Positions 53,727 through 62,850 are shown, counted from the stretch's first letter. The stretch: DNA of 64,000 bases from Flammeovirga yaeyamensis (GCF_018736045.1 NZ_CP076132.1:3457501-3521500), one strand, 5' to 3'. The notes: generated by a model not told the origin, from the letters alone. Numbers and translations: made by a program.

Positions 53727-56700
53727 TTGAGACTCCTATTCCTCTTTTTTTGTTTCATCACTTTCGTTGGCAATGCTCAGACGCTTTTACAGAAGGAAAA
53801 GTGGGTGGCGGTGTATGGACAAAAAGTAGGAAATGAGGTGATTGTACCTAGCAGTATTGAGATACTGAGTGGGCAGGAGTATGAAGTAGGGTTAAGTCAT
53901 GGTAGTTTTTTCTTTTTGGATGTTCGAGGAGATACTGTTACTGGGGACGAGATTATTCATATTCGTTATCGTTGTATTGAGTTGGAAGATGAGCAAATTA
54001 CTCAGAGGCGATCTCAAGAAATTTATCGTGCGGGTGGGTATGGTTTTGAGCAGCGTAATGAGAGTTTTGTGATTGAGGTGGAGGAGAAACAGAAAAAGAA
54101 AGAATTGTTTTATGCTCCTAATATTGAAAAGACGGGTTCTTTGACTCGAGGGCTATCTATGGGGAATAGTCAGGATGTGTTTGTAAACTCGGCTATGAAT
54201 CTTCAATTGCAGGGAAATATTACGGAGGATGTACGATTGACTGCAACGCTAACAGATCAAGATGTTCCTTTTCAACCTGAAGGAAATACACAACAGATTC
54301 AGGATTTTGATAGAGTATTGATTGAAATTGCTCATAAAAATGCGGTGCTTACTGCTGGAGATATTGTGATGCGAAATCGTGAGAGTACTTTTTTAAAATA
54401 CAATAAAAATGCTCAGGGGGCTCAAGCAAGAGTGATGGTGGGGAATGACAGTAGTAGGGTAAAATCATTGACTACTGGTGGAGTTTCAATTGCAAAGGGA
54501 CAATTTTATTCAGCGAATATCACACCTATTGATGGGGTGCTTGGTCCTTATCGTTTGACAGGACCGAATAATGAATCCAATATTGTGGTGATTGCCGGGT
54601 CTGAAAAGGTCTATATTGATGGAGTGTTACTAGAAAGAGGTTTTGATGCCGATTATGTCATCGATTACAATTTGGCTGAAGTGACATTTAATGAAAAAAT
54701 TCTGATTACTCAATATACTCGTATTCGTATTGATTATGAATACGCGGTACAATATTATAGTCGTACGATTGTGGAGGCAAGTCAACAATTTTCGACTAAG
54801 AAATGGGAAGCGGGATTTCAGGTATATCAAGAAAAAGACGATCGAAACTCTAGTTTGTTTTATAGTTTATCTGATGTGGACAAAATGGTTTTGGCATCTA
54901 TTGGCGATAGTTTACAATATGCCTATGCTCCTGCTATCGACTCTGTAGCTAATTTTGATGAGAACCGAGTATTATACACTATAATTGACACCTTAACTGA
55001 TAATGGCATTCCTGCTCAATGCTTAAAAAGAGCGGGATCCAATGATTCTCCTCTTTATAGTGCAGGTTTTAGTCAGGTAGGAAACCAAAGAGGTGATTAT
55101 GTATTAAAGGAGATTACTCCTTTTGGTAGAGTATACGAATGGGTATCTCCGATCAATGGACAATCACAAGGAGATTATTTACCTGTACGACAACTTCAAG
55201 CGCCTAATCAAAAACAGATGATCTCGGCTCACGGCACCTATAAATTCAATCAACACGAGAGTATTCGATTGGAAGGTGCCTTTTCTAATCAAGACCAAAA
55301 CTTATTTTCAGATATCAATAATGAGAACAATCAAGGACATGCATTGTCTTTGAAGTTTACCTCTAAAGATCGTCCCATAAACAGCGATTGGAAGTTACTA
55401 TTTGATACTGAGTTGATGTATATCAATGAAGATTTCCTTCCTATCGATCGATTTAGAAATATTGAATTTGATCGTAATTGGACCTTACCTTATGACAGCC
55501 TCCCTCAAACAGAAGAAAAGTTTATCCAATCTCAAATAGCTTTTGAAGACACCACTGGTAAAAGTTTTGCCTATCAAATCGCTATTCGAGATAAAGAACA
55601 AAGCATTCAAGGACAGCAACATCAAACTGATATTAAATATCACATACGTAATTGGCACCTCAATGTAAATGCCTTTATAATGAATGCAGATTTATTGGCC
55701 TCAAAAGAACACTCTCAATGGCAAAGACTGAGAGCAGAAACATTTTATAAGTTTAATGAAATTATTCCTGGCTATATTTATCACGTCGACCAACAACAAA
55801 CTACGCTTACAGAAACGGACTCTATCACCAATTCTTGGATGAATTTCACAGAGCACAAAGCCTACTTAAAGAAAGGAGATAGTTTGCAATGGAATTATCA
55901 ATTGGATTATAGTTATAGAGAAGATCAAACCCCTATCAATGGTCAATTGATGCCTCGTACAAAAATGGATACGTATCAACTCACTATTGGAAAAAAAGGT
56001 AAAAAGGGAGGAATCAACACCAATATCATCTATAGAAAATGGACGGATTACCTCGGCACCACCCCACAAAACGAAGAAAGTTTACAAGGAAGGATCAATG
56101 GCAACCTGATTTTAGGTAAAGGAGTGGGTAAAATTAGTGGAACTTATACCATCTCAAGTAGTCGAGAACTACAAAGAGAATTTGTCTATGTAAGAGTTGC
56201 TGATGGTCGAGGCACACATACCTGGAGAGATTTAAATGGAGATGGTATCAAAGACCTCAACGAGTTTTTCCTAGCACAAAACCCAGACGAACGACAGTAT
56301 GCACGTTTCTATACTCCCACCAACGAATACATCCCTGCTTTCCGATCAAGCATTAATGTAAGAGCCAATCTTAATGCTCCTAGGCAATGGAAAAAAAGAA
56401 GTGGATTACCCCATTTCATTTCTAGATTCTCCAACACCTCCTCATTTTTAATAGATAAAAAGTCCACTTCAGAAGACATTCAAGGTAGATATCTCCCTAT
56501 TTTATCTTCCACCTCAGAAGATGACTTATTAGCTTACAAATACGCCCTCAGAAACACTCTTTTCTTCAATCGCTCCAACCCCATTTATGGTGCTGACTTT
56601 AGAATTATACTTTTAGAAAACCAACAACTCCTCACCCAAGGCAGAGAAAACAGATCAGACAATCGCTATTCTGTATCCGGCAGATTAAACTTAGGCAGAA

Positions 56701-57194
56701 AATTCACACTCAAAACCGAAGTCACTCAACGCAACATCCTTTCCGGCTCCGAATATTTAGACGATAGAAACTACACCATATTGGAACAAGGCATCACCCC
56801 CTCCCTCTCCTACCAACCCAACATTTTCACCCGTTTCTCCACGAGCTACACCTACACCCAAAAATTAGGAGAACTATTCACTCAATCAGAAAACAACCAA
56901 GAAAACGGCAATTTCCATGAGGTCTCATTAGAAACTAAATGGAGCAAAGCCAACTTATTCACCATTACTACCAAAGCTTCCACCATTATCCAAGAATACC
57001 AAGGAGATACCAATACCGCCATCGCCTACGAAATGCTCAACGCACTCTCCACAGGCACCAACTTCCGTTGGAATGTTGCTTGGACACAAACCCTTTTTGA
57101 TGGGCTTCAATTAAGAGTGCAATATGATGGGAGAAAATCGGAAAATACCAATGTGAACCATATTGGTACTGTGAATTTGACGGCGTTGTTTTAA
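53727..57194 (+). CDS. Large outer-membrane/surface protein, unknown function
   Basis: An 1155-residue exported protein. TTG is the likely start: it gives a signal peptide (RLLFLFFCFITFVGNAQ), and no in-frame ATG lies nearby. The N-terminal third has beta-rich segments, with a motif TDQDVPFQPEGNTQQIQDFD and VLIEIAHKNAVLTAGDIVM (residues ~170-215) that I recall in other very large Bacteroidota envelope proteins, some related to SprA. The remainder is a long series of aromatic/polar strands, consistent with a big barrel, ending in HIGTVNLTALF. A Ca-like loop DLNGDGIKDLNEFF lies near residue 838. Codon choice shifts toward C-rich codons in the last third. Confidence 0.75.
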   Translation: MRLLFLFFCFITFVGNAQTLLQKEKWVAVYGQKVGNEVIVPSSIEILSGQEYEVGLSHGSFFFLDVRGDTVTGDEIIHIRYRCIELEDEQITQRRSQEIYRAGGYGFEQRNESFVIEVEEKQKKKELFYAPNIEKTGSLTRGLSMGNSQDVFVNSAMNLQLQGNITEDVRLTATLTDQDVPFQPEGNTQQIQDFDRVLIEIAHKNAVLTAGDIVMRNRESTFLKYNKNAQGAQARVMVGNDSSRVKSLTTGGVSIAKGQFYSANITPIDGVLGPYRLTGPNNESNIVVIAGSEKVYIDGVLLERGFDADYVIDYNLAEVTFNEKILITQYTRIRIDYEYAVQYYSRTIVEASQQFSTKKWEAGFQVYQEKDDRNSSLFYSLSDVDKMVLASIGDSLQYAYAPAIDSVANFDENRVLYTIIDTLTDNGIPAQCLKRAGSNDSPLYSAGFSQVGNQRGDYVLKEITPFGRVYEWVSPINGQSQGDYLPVRQLQAPNQKQMISAHGTYKFNQHESIRLEGAFSNQDQNLFSDINNENNQGHALSLKFTSKDRPINSDWKLLFDTELMYINEDFLPIDRFRNIEFDRNWTLPYDSLPQTEEKFIQSQIAFEDTTGKSFAYQIAIRDKEQSIQGQQHQTDIKYHIRNWHLNVNAFIMNADLLASKEHSQWQRLRAETFYKFNEIIPGYIYHVDQQQTTLTETDSITNSWMNFTEHKAYLKKGDSLQWNYQLDYSYREDQTPINGQLMPRTKMDTYQLTIGKKGKKGGINTNIIYRKWTDYLGTTPQNEESLQGRINGNLILGKGVGKISGTYTISSSRELQREFVYVRVADGRGTHTWRDLNGDGIKDLNEFFLAQNPDERQYARFYTPTNEYIPAFRSSINVRANLNAPRQWKKRSGLPHFISRFSNTSSFLIDKKSTSEDIQGRYLPILSSTSEDDLLAYKYALRNTLFFNRSNPIYGADFRIILLENQQLLTQGRENRSDNRYSVSGRLNLGRKFTLKTEVTQRNILSGSEYLDDRNYTILEQGITPSLSYQPNIFTRFSTSYTYTQKLGELFTQSENNQENGNFHEVSLETKWSKANLFTITTKASTIIQEYQGDTNTAIAYEMLNALSTGTNFRWNVAWTQTLFDGLQLRVQYDGRKSENTNVNHIGTVNLTALF

Positions 57195-57264
57195 TAAACG
57201 TGACGATAAAACAAAATTGATTTACTTGTTTTATCCATAAGAGAATTCCGGGGCTTCCGATACA

Positions 57265-57327
57265 CTGGTTCGAGTGTTAAGCGAAGCGGCACTCGGACCC
57301 ACAAACTTTAGAGGTCTCCCGACCTCG
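57265..57327 (+). repeat. Two-hairpin dispersed repeat, copy R3
   Basis: First stem CGAGTG/CACTCG, second hairpin GAGGTC-TCCC-GACCTC. Same architecture as R1/R2 but with a compensated first stem. It lies directly upstream of the nucleotidyltransferase-partner gene at 57536. Confidence 0.8.
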
Positions 57328-57348
57328 GTTAATCTACCTTACATCGTC

Positions 57349-57476
57349 ACGAGGGGTTCCACCACCTCGTTATGGAGGAATAAACGGAATAAAAATTTCT
57401 AAACTGTGATTATATGAATAAAAAATGCAGCACATTTAAACTGACGGCAAGGGGTTTCACCACCTTGCTTGGAGAG
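57349..57476 (+). repeat. Pair of REP-like hairpins with covarying stems
   Basis: 57349-57378: ACGAGG-GGTTCCACCA-CCTCGT followed by TATGGAGG. 57446-57476: GCAAGG-GGTTTCACCA-CCTTGC followed by TTGGAGAG. The loops are conserved and the stems compensated. The form resembles the end of the RAYT elements (CGAGG...CCTCGTTGGAG). Confidence 0.75.
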
Positions 57477-57535
57477 TCCCTCTTAGAACACATAATCTAT
57501 TCAATCATTTTTTTGTAACTTTATCATAAAAAAAT

Positions 57536-57964
57536 ATGAGTATAGACATCCGATGGAAACAACGTTTTCAAAACCTTAAAAAAGCATTTACACAGTTAGA
57601 TAATGCATATAAGCTTTCTCAAGAGCGAGAACTTAGCGAATTAGAAAAACAAGGCCTAATTCAAGCCTTTGAATATACCCACGAACTTTCATGGAAAACT
57701 CTTAAAGACTTTTTAAACCACAAAGGTTATACGGATTTATATGGCTCTAAAGATGTAACTAAACTAGCATTTGAAATGGACCTTGTTAACGATGGGTATG
57801 TTTGGATGGAAATGATTAAAAGTAGAAGTCAAGCTTTAGGCTCATATGAAATTGAGATATCTGAAGCAATTAAAAACAACATACTCAATAAATATATGTC
57901 CAAATATTCTAATTTAATTAGTAAGTTAAATAGTTTAGCGGAATACTCTGGTTCGAGTGTTTAG
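57536..57964 (+). CDS. Nucleotidyltransferase substrate-binding-like protein (HI0074/NTase_sub_bind type), partner missing
   Basis: A 142-residue all-helical protein of the HI0074 family, the partner of minimal nucleotidyltransferases (HI0073-like). Typical segments: RWKQRFQNLKKAFTQLD, ELEKQGLIQAFEYTHELSWK, TLKDFLNHKGY and MIKSRSQALGSY. The second family member at 62851 is followed by a nucleotidyltransferase; here none is present. The last six codons (YSGSSV) and the stop are supplied by repeat R4, which begins inside the gene, so the C-terminus has been replaced. Such pairs act as toxin-antitoxin-like modules in some cases. Confidence 0.8.
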   Translation: MSIDIRWKQRFQNLKKAFTQLDNAYKLSQERELSELEKQGLIQAFEYTHELSWKTLKDFLNHKGYTDLYGSKDVTKLAFEMDLVNDGYVWMEMIKSRSQALGSYEIEISEAIKNNILNKYMSKYSNLISKLNSLAEYSGSSV

Positions 57965-58010
57965 CGCAGCGACACTCGGACCCACAAACTTCAGAGGTCT
58001 CCCGACCTCG
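57948..58010 (+). repeat. Two-hairpin dispersed repeat, copy R4
   Basis: First stem CGAGTGT/ACACTCG, second hairpin GAGGTC-TCCC-GACCTC. It provides the stop codon (57962-57964) of the preceding ORF. With R3 it brackets the 57536 gene in direct orientation. Confidence 0.8.
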
Positions 58011-58055
58011 TTTATTAATAACAAAAAACGAGCGTTAATTCAGCACCTGCTACCT

Positions 58056-58089
58056 AAAAAAAAGAGTCATCAGGCTAACCCAATGACTC
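58056..58089 (-). terminator. Terminator of the UDP-glucose dehydrogenase gene
   Basis: GAGTCAT (58064-58070) pairs with ATGACTC (58083-58089). On the minus strand the stem is followed by T(8). Confidence 0.8.
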
Positions 58090-58126
58090 CATCAATATCA
58101 TAATAATAAATAACAAAATTTCCTCC

Positions 58127-58160
58127 CCACCTGCTACCTGCTACTTGCTACCTACTACCT
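58127..58160. repeat. Heptamer repeat CTACCTG/CTACCTA
   Basis: About four copies of CTACCTG/CTACTTG/CTACCTA with 7-nt period. It touches the end of the UDP-glucose dehydrogenase gene, whose stop lies at 58159-58161. The same heptamers occur at 34506-34522, 61490-61512 and 61935-61968. Confidence 0.75.
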
Positions 58161-59553
58161 ATTTCCCAATATTATATACATTAAAACCAATCACCTCCAA
58201 AGCCTTTTTATCAAGTATGTTTCTTCCATCAAAAACATTCGCCGGCTTAAGCGTTGAAGCAAAGATCTTATTCCAGTCATACTCCTTAAATTCATCCCAT
58301 TCAGTCAATACTGCAATAGCATGAGCTTCAGAAGTCGCTTCATACGGATCGTTTACAATTTTTACTCTTTTACGAATTTCTTCAGGATCATGAGTATTTA
58401 AGTATTCCAAATCAGCATATACTTGTTCAGCTGGCACTTTTGGATCATAGACAACCACTTGAGCGTTTTCGTCTAATAGATGATCTGCTACATAGATTGC
58501 TGCTGATTCACGGGTATCGTTCGTATCTTTTTTAAACGCCCAACCCAAGAATGCAATCTTTTTATCGTTGACTGTATTGTATGATTTCTTGATGATCTTA
58601 TCTGCAAAACGACGTTTTTGATAATCGTTCAATTGGATCACTTGATCCCAATATTCAGCTACCTCAGTTAAACCGTAAGATTTAGCAATATATACCAAGT
58701 TCAATACATCTTTCTGGAAACAAGAACCTCCAAAACCTACTGACGATTTTAAGAATTTTGGACCAATACGAGAATCCATACCTATCGCTCTTGCAATCTC
58801 ATCTACATCTGCTTCTGTTTCTTCACATAAAGCAGACATTGCGTTAATAGATGAAATTCTTTGTGCTAAGAAAGCATTGGCCGTTAATTTAGACAATTCT
58901 GAAGACCAAACATTTGTTTGTAGTACTTGTTCCTTAGGCACCCAAGCCTCATAAATAGCTGATAAAGTATCTTTAGCCTCTTGCCCAGAAGGAGTATCAT
59001 CACCACCAATCAACACACGATCGGGAGCCATTAAATCATCTATTGCTGTACCCTCTGCTAAAAATTCAGGGTTAGATAAAATTTCGAATTTGAAACCACT
59101 TTCAGAGTTGGATAAAATATCTTTTAATGCTTCTGCAGTTCTTACTGGAAGTGTTGATTTCTCAACAACAATTTTATCTCGTTTGGCAACTCGTGCAATT
59201 TGTCTCGCACAAAGCTCAATATATTTTAAATCCGCAGCCTGACCTTTTCCTTTTCCATACGTCTTTGTTGGCGTATTTACAGAAATAAAGATCATATCCG
59301 CATCCTGAATCCCTTGATCAACATTTGTTGAAAAGAACAGATTACGTCCACGAGTTTCTGCAACCACTTCTTTTAAACCAGGTTCATATATAGGTAATTT
59401 ATCTAAATCAGCATCATTCCAATCAGCAATTCGTTGCTCATTGATATCTACAATATTTACTTTAATATGTGGGTTTTTTAAAGCAATCACTGCCATTGTC
59501 GGCCCACCAACATACCCTGCACCGATACAGCAGATATTTTTTACTTCTTTCAT
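58159..59553 (-). CDS. ugd: UDP-glucose 6-dehydrogenase
   Basis: A 464-residue NAD-dependent enzyme oxidising UDP-glucose to UDP-glucuronate, a precursor of acidic exopolysaccharide. N-terminal Rossmann motif [14 protein letters not shown], then [24 protein letters not shown] and [16 protein letters not shown]; catalytic Cys in [14 protein letters not shown] (about residue 275); C-terminal [12 protein letters not shown]. Its length and the [17 protein letters not shown] insertion resemble the animal/plant-like UGDH group also found in Bacteroidota. It is probably part of the exopolysaccharide locus with wza/wzc. Confidence 0.95.
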   Translation of the reverse strand: MKEVKNICCIGAGYVGGPTMAVIALKNPHIKVNIVDINEQRIADWNDADLDKLPIYEPGLKEVVAETRGRNLFFSTNVDQGIQDADMIFISVNTPTKTYGKGKGQAADLKYIELCARQIARVAKRDKIVVEKSTLPVRTAEALKDILSNSESGFKFEILSNPEFLAEGTAIDDLMAPDRVLIGGDDTPSGQEAKDTLSAIYEAWVPKEQVLQTNVWSSELSKLTANAFLAQRISSINAMSALCEETEADVDEIARAIGMDSRIGPKFLKSSVGFGGSCFQKDVLNLVYIAKSYGLTEVAEYWDQVIQLNDYQKRRFADKIIKKSYNTVNDKKIAFLGWAFKKDTNDTRESAAIYVADHLLDENAQVVVYDPKVPAEQVYADLEYLNTHDPEEIRKRVKIVNDPYEATSEAHAIAVLTEWDEFKEYDWNKIFASTLKPANVFDGRNILDKKALEVIGFNVYNIGK

Positions 59554-60138
59554 TTTATGAGTTACATTTTAAAAAACCCGAATTTAAATGAGTTTATCCT
59601 TTTATGCAAAGAAATATCTTTTTTGGTGAGATTATTTATGAAAAGGGTTGGAAAGGTGATAGTTTAGGGAGGAGGTAGGAATTAGGATTTAGGAGTTTGG
59701 TAATAGTATTTGACGAATTAAGATTGAATTATATGAAGTAAAAGGTAAGAAGTAAGAGGTAAGGGAAAACTACAAATTGTAACTTGACTCATAATCAGCA
59801 AATAAACCTTCATTTAAGATTAAATTTATTCTTTTTGAAATAGTATAATCAATTTATCAAATGTCTCAATTTACAGGTCTGATTATTTCAAGAAAAGAAA
59901 GGGAGATGATTAATAAATCGTGAGCAAATGCGAATTGATTTATTTAATGAAAAAGAAGGCTAAGAAAATTAGATTTTGCTTAATTTTCTTAGCCTTTAAA
60001 TTATCATTTTGATAATTCTTTTGAGATTTTTAAGAGGGAATTATTAAAAATCGTAATTCATTGCTTCGTCTTATGCAGGCTTATCGCATAAGTCCCAAAT
60101 ATATTAGCATATAAAACCTTATCATCAATAAAAGATTC
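59554..60138. other. Gene-free gap with heptamer repeats and a terminator
   Basis: 59675-59700 has TAGGA-type short repeats; 59740-59766 has GTAAGAA/GTAAGAG heptamers. 59956-59996 is a 16-bp hairpin (AAGGCTAAGAAAATTA / TAATTTTCTTAGCCTT) with T-rich flank on the minus strand, a probable terminator for the HTH gene at 60139. 60069-60091 contains CTTATGC/GCATAAG. No gene is seen. Confidence 0.65.
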
Positions 60139-60699
60139 TCAAGCTCCTCTTGCATATTTATAAAACACCACCCTCACGTACTTATTCATCATCTCATTTT
60201 TTGCTTTCTCTTCTCTTCTTTCTACCTTAAAAGTCAGATATTTATTGGGCTTTCTAGTTTTCAACATAAGCACCATTAATTCTTTTAGAACAGGAACATC
60301 ATTTTTATAATGATGAGTCTTTTCCCAGCCTAAACGAATTTTATATCTGTGATATTTACCTCCAAAATACCATCGTATGATAAAGTATGTTTTCCGAGTC
60401 CAAGGTGTATCTGAATGCCAATAAATATGTCTACGATCGGCATATAGTTCGTATCGGTTTGTTCTTTTAATTGTCTTGGTTCTTTTGATTTTAGGCAAAC
60501 TCCCTACCACTTTCTTTCTAGCTACAGCCAAAGTATTGGCCTTTTCTGCTACATATTTTCCATCCACACTATTTCTCTTGATCTCTCTATATAAAGTAGA
60601 CAAATGAATACCCAAGATTTGGGCGATTCGTTTTTTTGCACCACCATGTTGAAGAAGGTATTCCAGTTGTTTTCTTTGAGATAGATTAAGTTGTGACAT
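60139..60699 (-). CDS. IS30-like N-terminal HTH protein lacking a DDE domain
   Basis: A 186-residue protein. The N-terminus QLNLSQRKQLEYLLQHGGAK, then KRIAQILGIHLSTLYREIKRNS (residues 2-45), is a clear IS30/Tra8-type helix-turn-helix (HTH_38), followed by a VDGKYVAEKANTLAVARKK segment like the transposase linker. After that the expected DDE catalytic core is absent; instead a basic, aromatic C-terminus (RKTYFIIRWYFGGKYHRYKI) continues to the stop. Either a truncated transposase or a stand-alone DNA-binding protein. The internal ATG at 60699 was chosen because it starts the HTH; the longer ORF crosses a terminator. Confidence 0.65.
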   Translation of the reverse strand: MSQLNLSQRKQLEYLLQHGGAKKRIAQILGIHLSTLYREIKRNSVDGKYVAEKANTLAVARKKVVGSLPKIKRTKTIKRTNRYELYADRRHIYWHSDTPWTRKTYFIIRWYFGGKYHRYKIRLGWEKTHHYKNDVPVLKELMVLMLKTRKPNKYLTFKVERREEKAKNEMMNKYVRVVFYKYARGA

Positions 60700-60723
60700 A
60701 GTTTTTATTGATGTAAACAAGAA

Positions 60724-60750
60724 AAGAACAGTGGCTAACTCACTGTTCTT
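60724..60750 (-). terminator. Terminator of the coiled-coil gene at 60765
   Basis: AAGAACAGTG (60724-60733) pairs perfectly with CACTGTTCTT (60741-60750), and a T-rich flank follows on the minus strand. It separates the two minus-strand genes. Confidence 0.85.
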
Positions 60751-60764
60751 TATAAATAGATAGA

Positions 60765-61259
60765 TTAAACGACTACTTCTAGTTCTTTGATCTGATGATC
60801 GTTTAAAGTCCATGCGTTTGTTGCAGCATGATCTTTAATTTGGTGTAGAAGTTCGTGCAATAAAGTAGTTTCTGTATCCAACATGATGTTGTCGATTTCT
60901 TGGAAATACACCTCCATTCCATCGTTCTGTTCCAGTTTTAGCTCTAGTTCGCTAATATCGGCCACTAATTTATTTTTCTCTACCACTTTCTCTTTGTACT
61001 TGGAATGAGAAGTATCCATAGTCGTCAATTCATTTTCGACATACGTTAATTGATTTCTCTTTTCATTCAGTTCCGAAGTTCTACTTTCGAAACGAGTTCT
61101 CTTTTTCTCCGAAGAGATCTCCTTCAATACGCTTGAAGAATTGTGGTAAATGTATTCCTGATGAATACCATCATACGTTTTCTGAGTATCTTCTTGTGTT
61201 GTACAAGAAGTAGAAAGTACTCTTGCAAAGAGTGCTGATTTGTCTGTTTCTAAAGGCAT
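60765..61259 (-). CDS. Coiled-coil hypothetical protein
   Basis: A 164-residue soluble protein, strongly helical and charged. Residues ~45-115 (SEKKRTRFESRTSELNEKRN, LVADISELELKLEQ) look like a coiled-coil hairpin. The C-terminal region contains ETTLLHELLHQIKDHAA, superficially like an HExxH metalloprotease motif but reading HELLH: the pattern H-E-L-L-H is a true HExxH match within LLHELLHQIKDH, which would bind zinc if folded so. No other protease feature is seen. Family not recognised. It has its own terminator; location in repeat-rich DNA suggests accessory origin. Confidence 0.6.
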   Translation of the reverse strand: MPLETDKSALFARVLSTSCTTQEDTQKTYDGIHQEYIYHNSSSVLKEISSEKKRTRFESRTSELNEKRNQLTYVENELTTMDTSHSKYKEKVVEKNKLVADISELELKLEQNDGMEVYFQEIDNIMLDTETTLLHELLHQIKDHAATNAWTLNDHQIKELEVVV

Positions 61260-61758
61260 GTTTGAAATCTGTTAAGTCAGTGTAATGAAATCGTTAGCTT
61301 ATTTTTTACACTAGATTGAATAATTATTTGACGCAATGTTAATATGATTAAATACCCAACACAAACATTTCTCTTAATTTTTAAAGCAAATGGATATCAA
61401 AATACTAAAGTTCAATTAATTGTACAAAAACTACTATATATAATTCTATTATAACTCCAAAACGGTCAACCCTATTTAGGGAAGTACAACCTGCTACCTG
61501 CTACCTGCTACCTAATATAACCTCAAACCTCACTAAAGTCCAAAATCAAAACCAAGTTATTAAACGTACACTACACACCTTTTCTCCTCATAAACCAAAA
61601 AAATAACAGTATAATCCAATCAATTTTAACATCTTAATTTATCATAAAACGCTCTAACTGTTTCATTTTATTACATTTACGATTTCGAGTAAAAAAAATA
61701 CTCATAAAAATTTGACATTAACATTCATTGCTATCATTTTTGGCTTGCCTTAATGATG

Positions 61759-61806
61759 CAGTCACGGAAAAAACTGGATGTGACTGACGGGGCGAAGCCA
61801 TGGAAA
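61759..61806 (+). other. Structured GC-richer element, possible leader RNA
   Basis: CAGTCAC (61759-61765) and GTGACTG (61780-61786) form a perfect 7-bp stem around a 14-nt loop; GGGGCGAAGCC and CCATGG follow at once. It is locally far richer in G/C than its surroundings and lies ~165 nt upstream of the regulator gene. No known riboswitch consensus is matched with confidence. Confidence 0.4.
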
Positions 61807-61934
61807 AAAATCACTTTTCAACTTCCACACATCTTCATAAACATCAGATTTATAGCATTTTAAAACAACTGCGATATAGGTAAAAGGTAAGAAGTAAGAG
61901 GTAATGCTAATTTATTTATGTAAAAAAGCGAAAA

Positions 61935-61968
61935 CCTACTACCTACTACCTACTACCTACTACCTAGT
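61935..61968. repeat. CTACCTA heptamer array next to a start codon
   Basis: CTACCTA-type heptamer repeated about five times, ending within 4 nt of the ATG at 61969. Copy-number change here would alter the 5' leader of the regulator gene. Confidence 0.8.
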
Positions 61969-62481
61969 ATGATCGACGCCTTAATTACCTCCAAAACCAG
62001 ACTAAAACTCCTTCTAAAATTCTTTCTAAACCCCGCTAACACTTCCTATTTAAGAGGATTAGCCACAGAGTTTTCCGAATCCACCAACAGTGTTCGTGTG
62101 GAATTGAACAGATTAGAGCAAGCGCAAATGCTCGAGTCATTTTTTGAAGGAAACAAGAAATTTTTTAAGGTAAATACCTCACATCCCTTGTTTGTCGACA
62201 TACAGGCAATCATTAAAAAATACATAGGGATTGATACTATTATAGAAAACGTATTAAACCGTTTAGGAAATCTGCAAGAAGTCTATCTCATCGGAGATCT
62301 TGCTCTAGGCAAAGAAGCAGATAAGATTGAATTAATCCTTGTTGGTGATATTAATTTGGTTTATCTCGACCAATTGATCCTAAAAATGGAAAATACTATT
62401 GAAAAGTCTATTTCATACACAAGAGTGGATGAGGTGGATGGAAATGATTCTTCTAATATGTTGAAGATATGGAGCAGGTAA
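61969..62481 (+). CDS. Winged-helix regulator with nucleotidyltransferase-like C-terminal domain
   Basis: A 170-residue protein. Residues ~1-75 are an ArsR-like winged helix (LITSKTRLKLLLKFFLNPAN, YLRGLATEFSESTNSVRVEL, NRLEQAQMLESFFEGNKKFF). Residues ~95-165 look like a nucleotidyltransferase-fold domain (VYLIGDLALGKEADKIELIL followed by VGDIN) in which the catalytic GSxxxG...DxD is degraded (GDLALG; no DxD), so it is probably not catalytic. Proteins of this design sit at the head of Bacteroidota exopolysaccharide loci. The UpxY-like gene 1.1 kb downstream supports that role. The ATG directly follows a heptamer array. Confidence 0.8.
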   Translation: MIDALITSKTRLKLLLKFFLNPANTSYLRGLATEFSESTNSVRVELNRLEQAQMLESFFEGNKKFFKVNTSHPLFVDIQAIIKKYIGIDTIIENVLNRLGNLQEVYLIGDLALGKEADKIELILVGDINLVYLDQLILKMENTIEKSISYTRVDEVDGNDSSNMLKIWSR

Positions 62482-62850
62482 GAGGTTTGAGGTAAGTTAT
62501 TTTATAGATGAGCTTGATCCTAATATTGAAAGAAAAAAATAGATGTAATAATATAATTTCTCAATAGATTTTATTGAAAAGACGTCTAAATAAACAAACC
62601 TCTAATCTTAAATAATTGTAGGCTACAACTCCGTCTCCAACGAGGTGGCCTTGGCCCCACGGTACGCGAGCTGCTTACACAGGCTGGTTACATGTCCTAG
62701 ATACACATACCGGTTACACTTACTACTTACACACATTATAAGTGAACATATAGTAATTAGGTAGAAACAAGAATTTATATTAGACGTTGTTTTTAAATAA
62801 AAAAAGTATCAAAAGCCCAGGAATTCATTCCTGGAATATGTAATAAATCT
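62482..62850. repeat. Gap with RAYT-element right end and a palindrome shared with the groES upstream region
   Basis: 62630-62658 matches the right end of the RAYT elements (CGTCTCCAACGAGGTGGCC, then TTGGCCCC) with no left end. 62660-62735 has TTACAC/GGTTACA-type degenerate tandem repeats. 62801-62834 carries CCCAGGAATTCATTCCTGG preceded by AAAGTATCAAAAG, a 31/33 match to the reverse complement of 37858-37890. Confidence 0.75.

Larger units (their letters stand above)
61260..61968. other. Gene-free gap upstream of the exopolysaccharide regulator
   Basis: About 700 bp without a credible ORF. It contains CTACCTG heptamers (61490-61512), a GC-richer structured stretch (61759-61806, listed separately), GTAAGAA/GTAAGAG heptamers (61875-61903) and a five-fold CTACCTA array that ends directly at the start codon of the gene at 61969. 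Confidence 0.65.

Noticed and set aside
60700-60813. Longer N-terminus of the IS30-like HTH gene.
   Set aside because: It crosses the perfect terminator at 60724-60750 and overlaps the upstream gene; the internal ATG at 60699 starts at the HTH.
61759-61806. c-di-GMP-I (GEMM) riboswitch or JUMPstart/ops element.
   Set aside because: GACG and GCGAAGCC recall part of the GEMM core, but the CAAACC segment and the P2 hairpin are missing; ops GGCGGTAGC is not present. Kept only as an unnamed structured element.
61490-61968. Heptamer arrays considered as CRISPR repeats.
   Set aside because: The units are 7 nt, contiguous, without spacers, and no cas genes are present.
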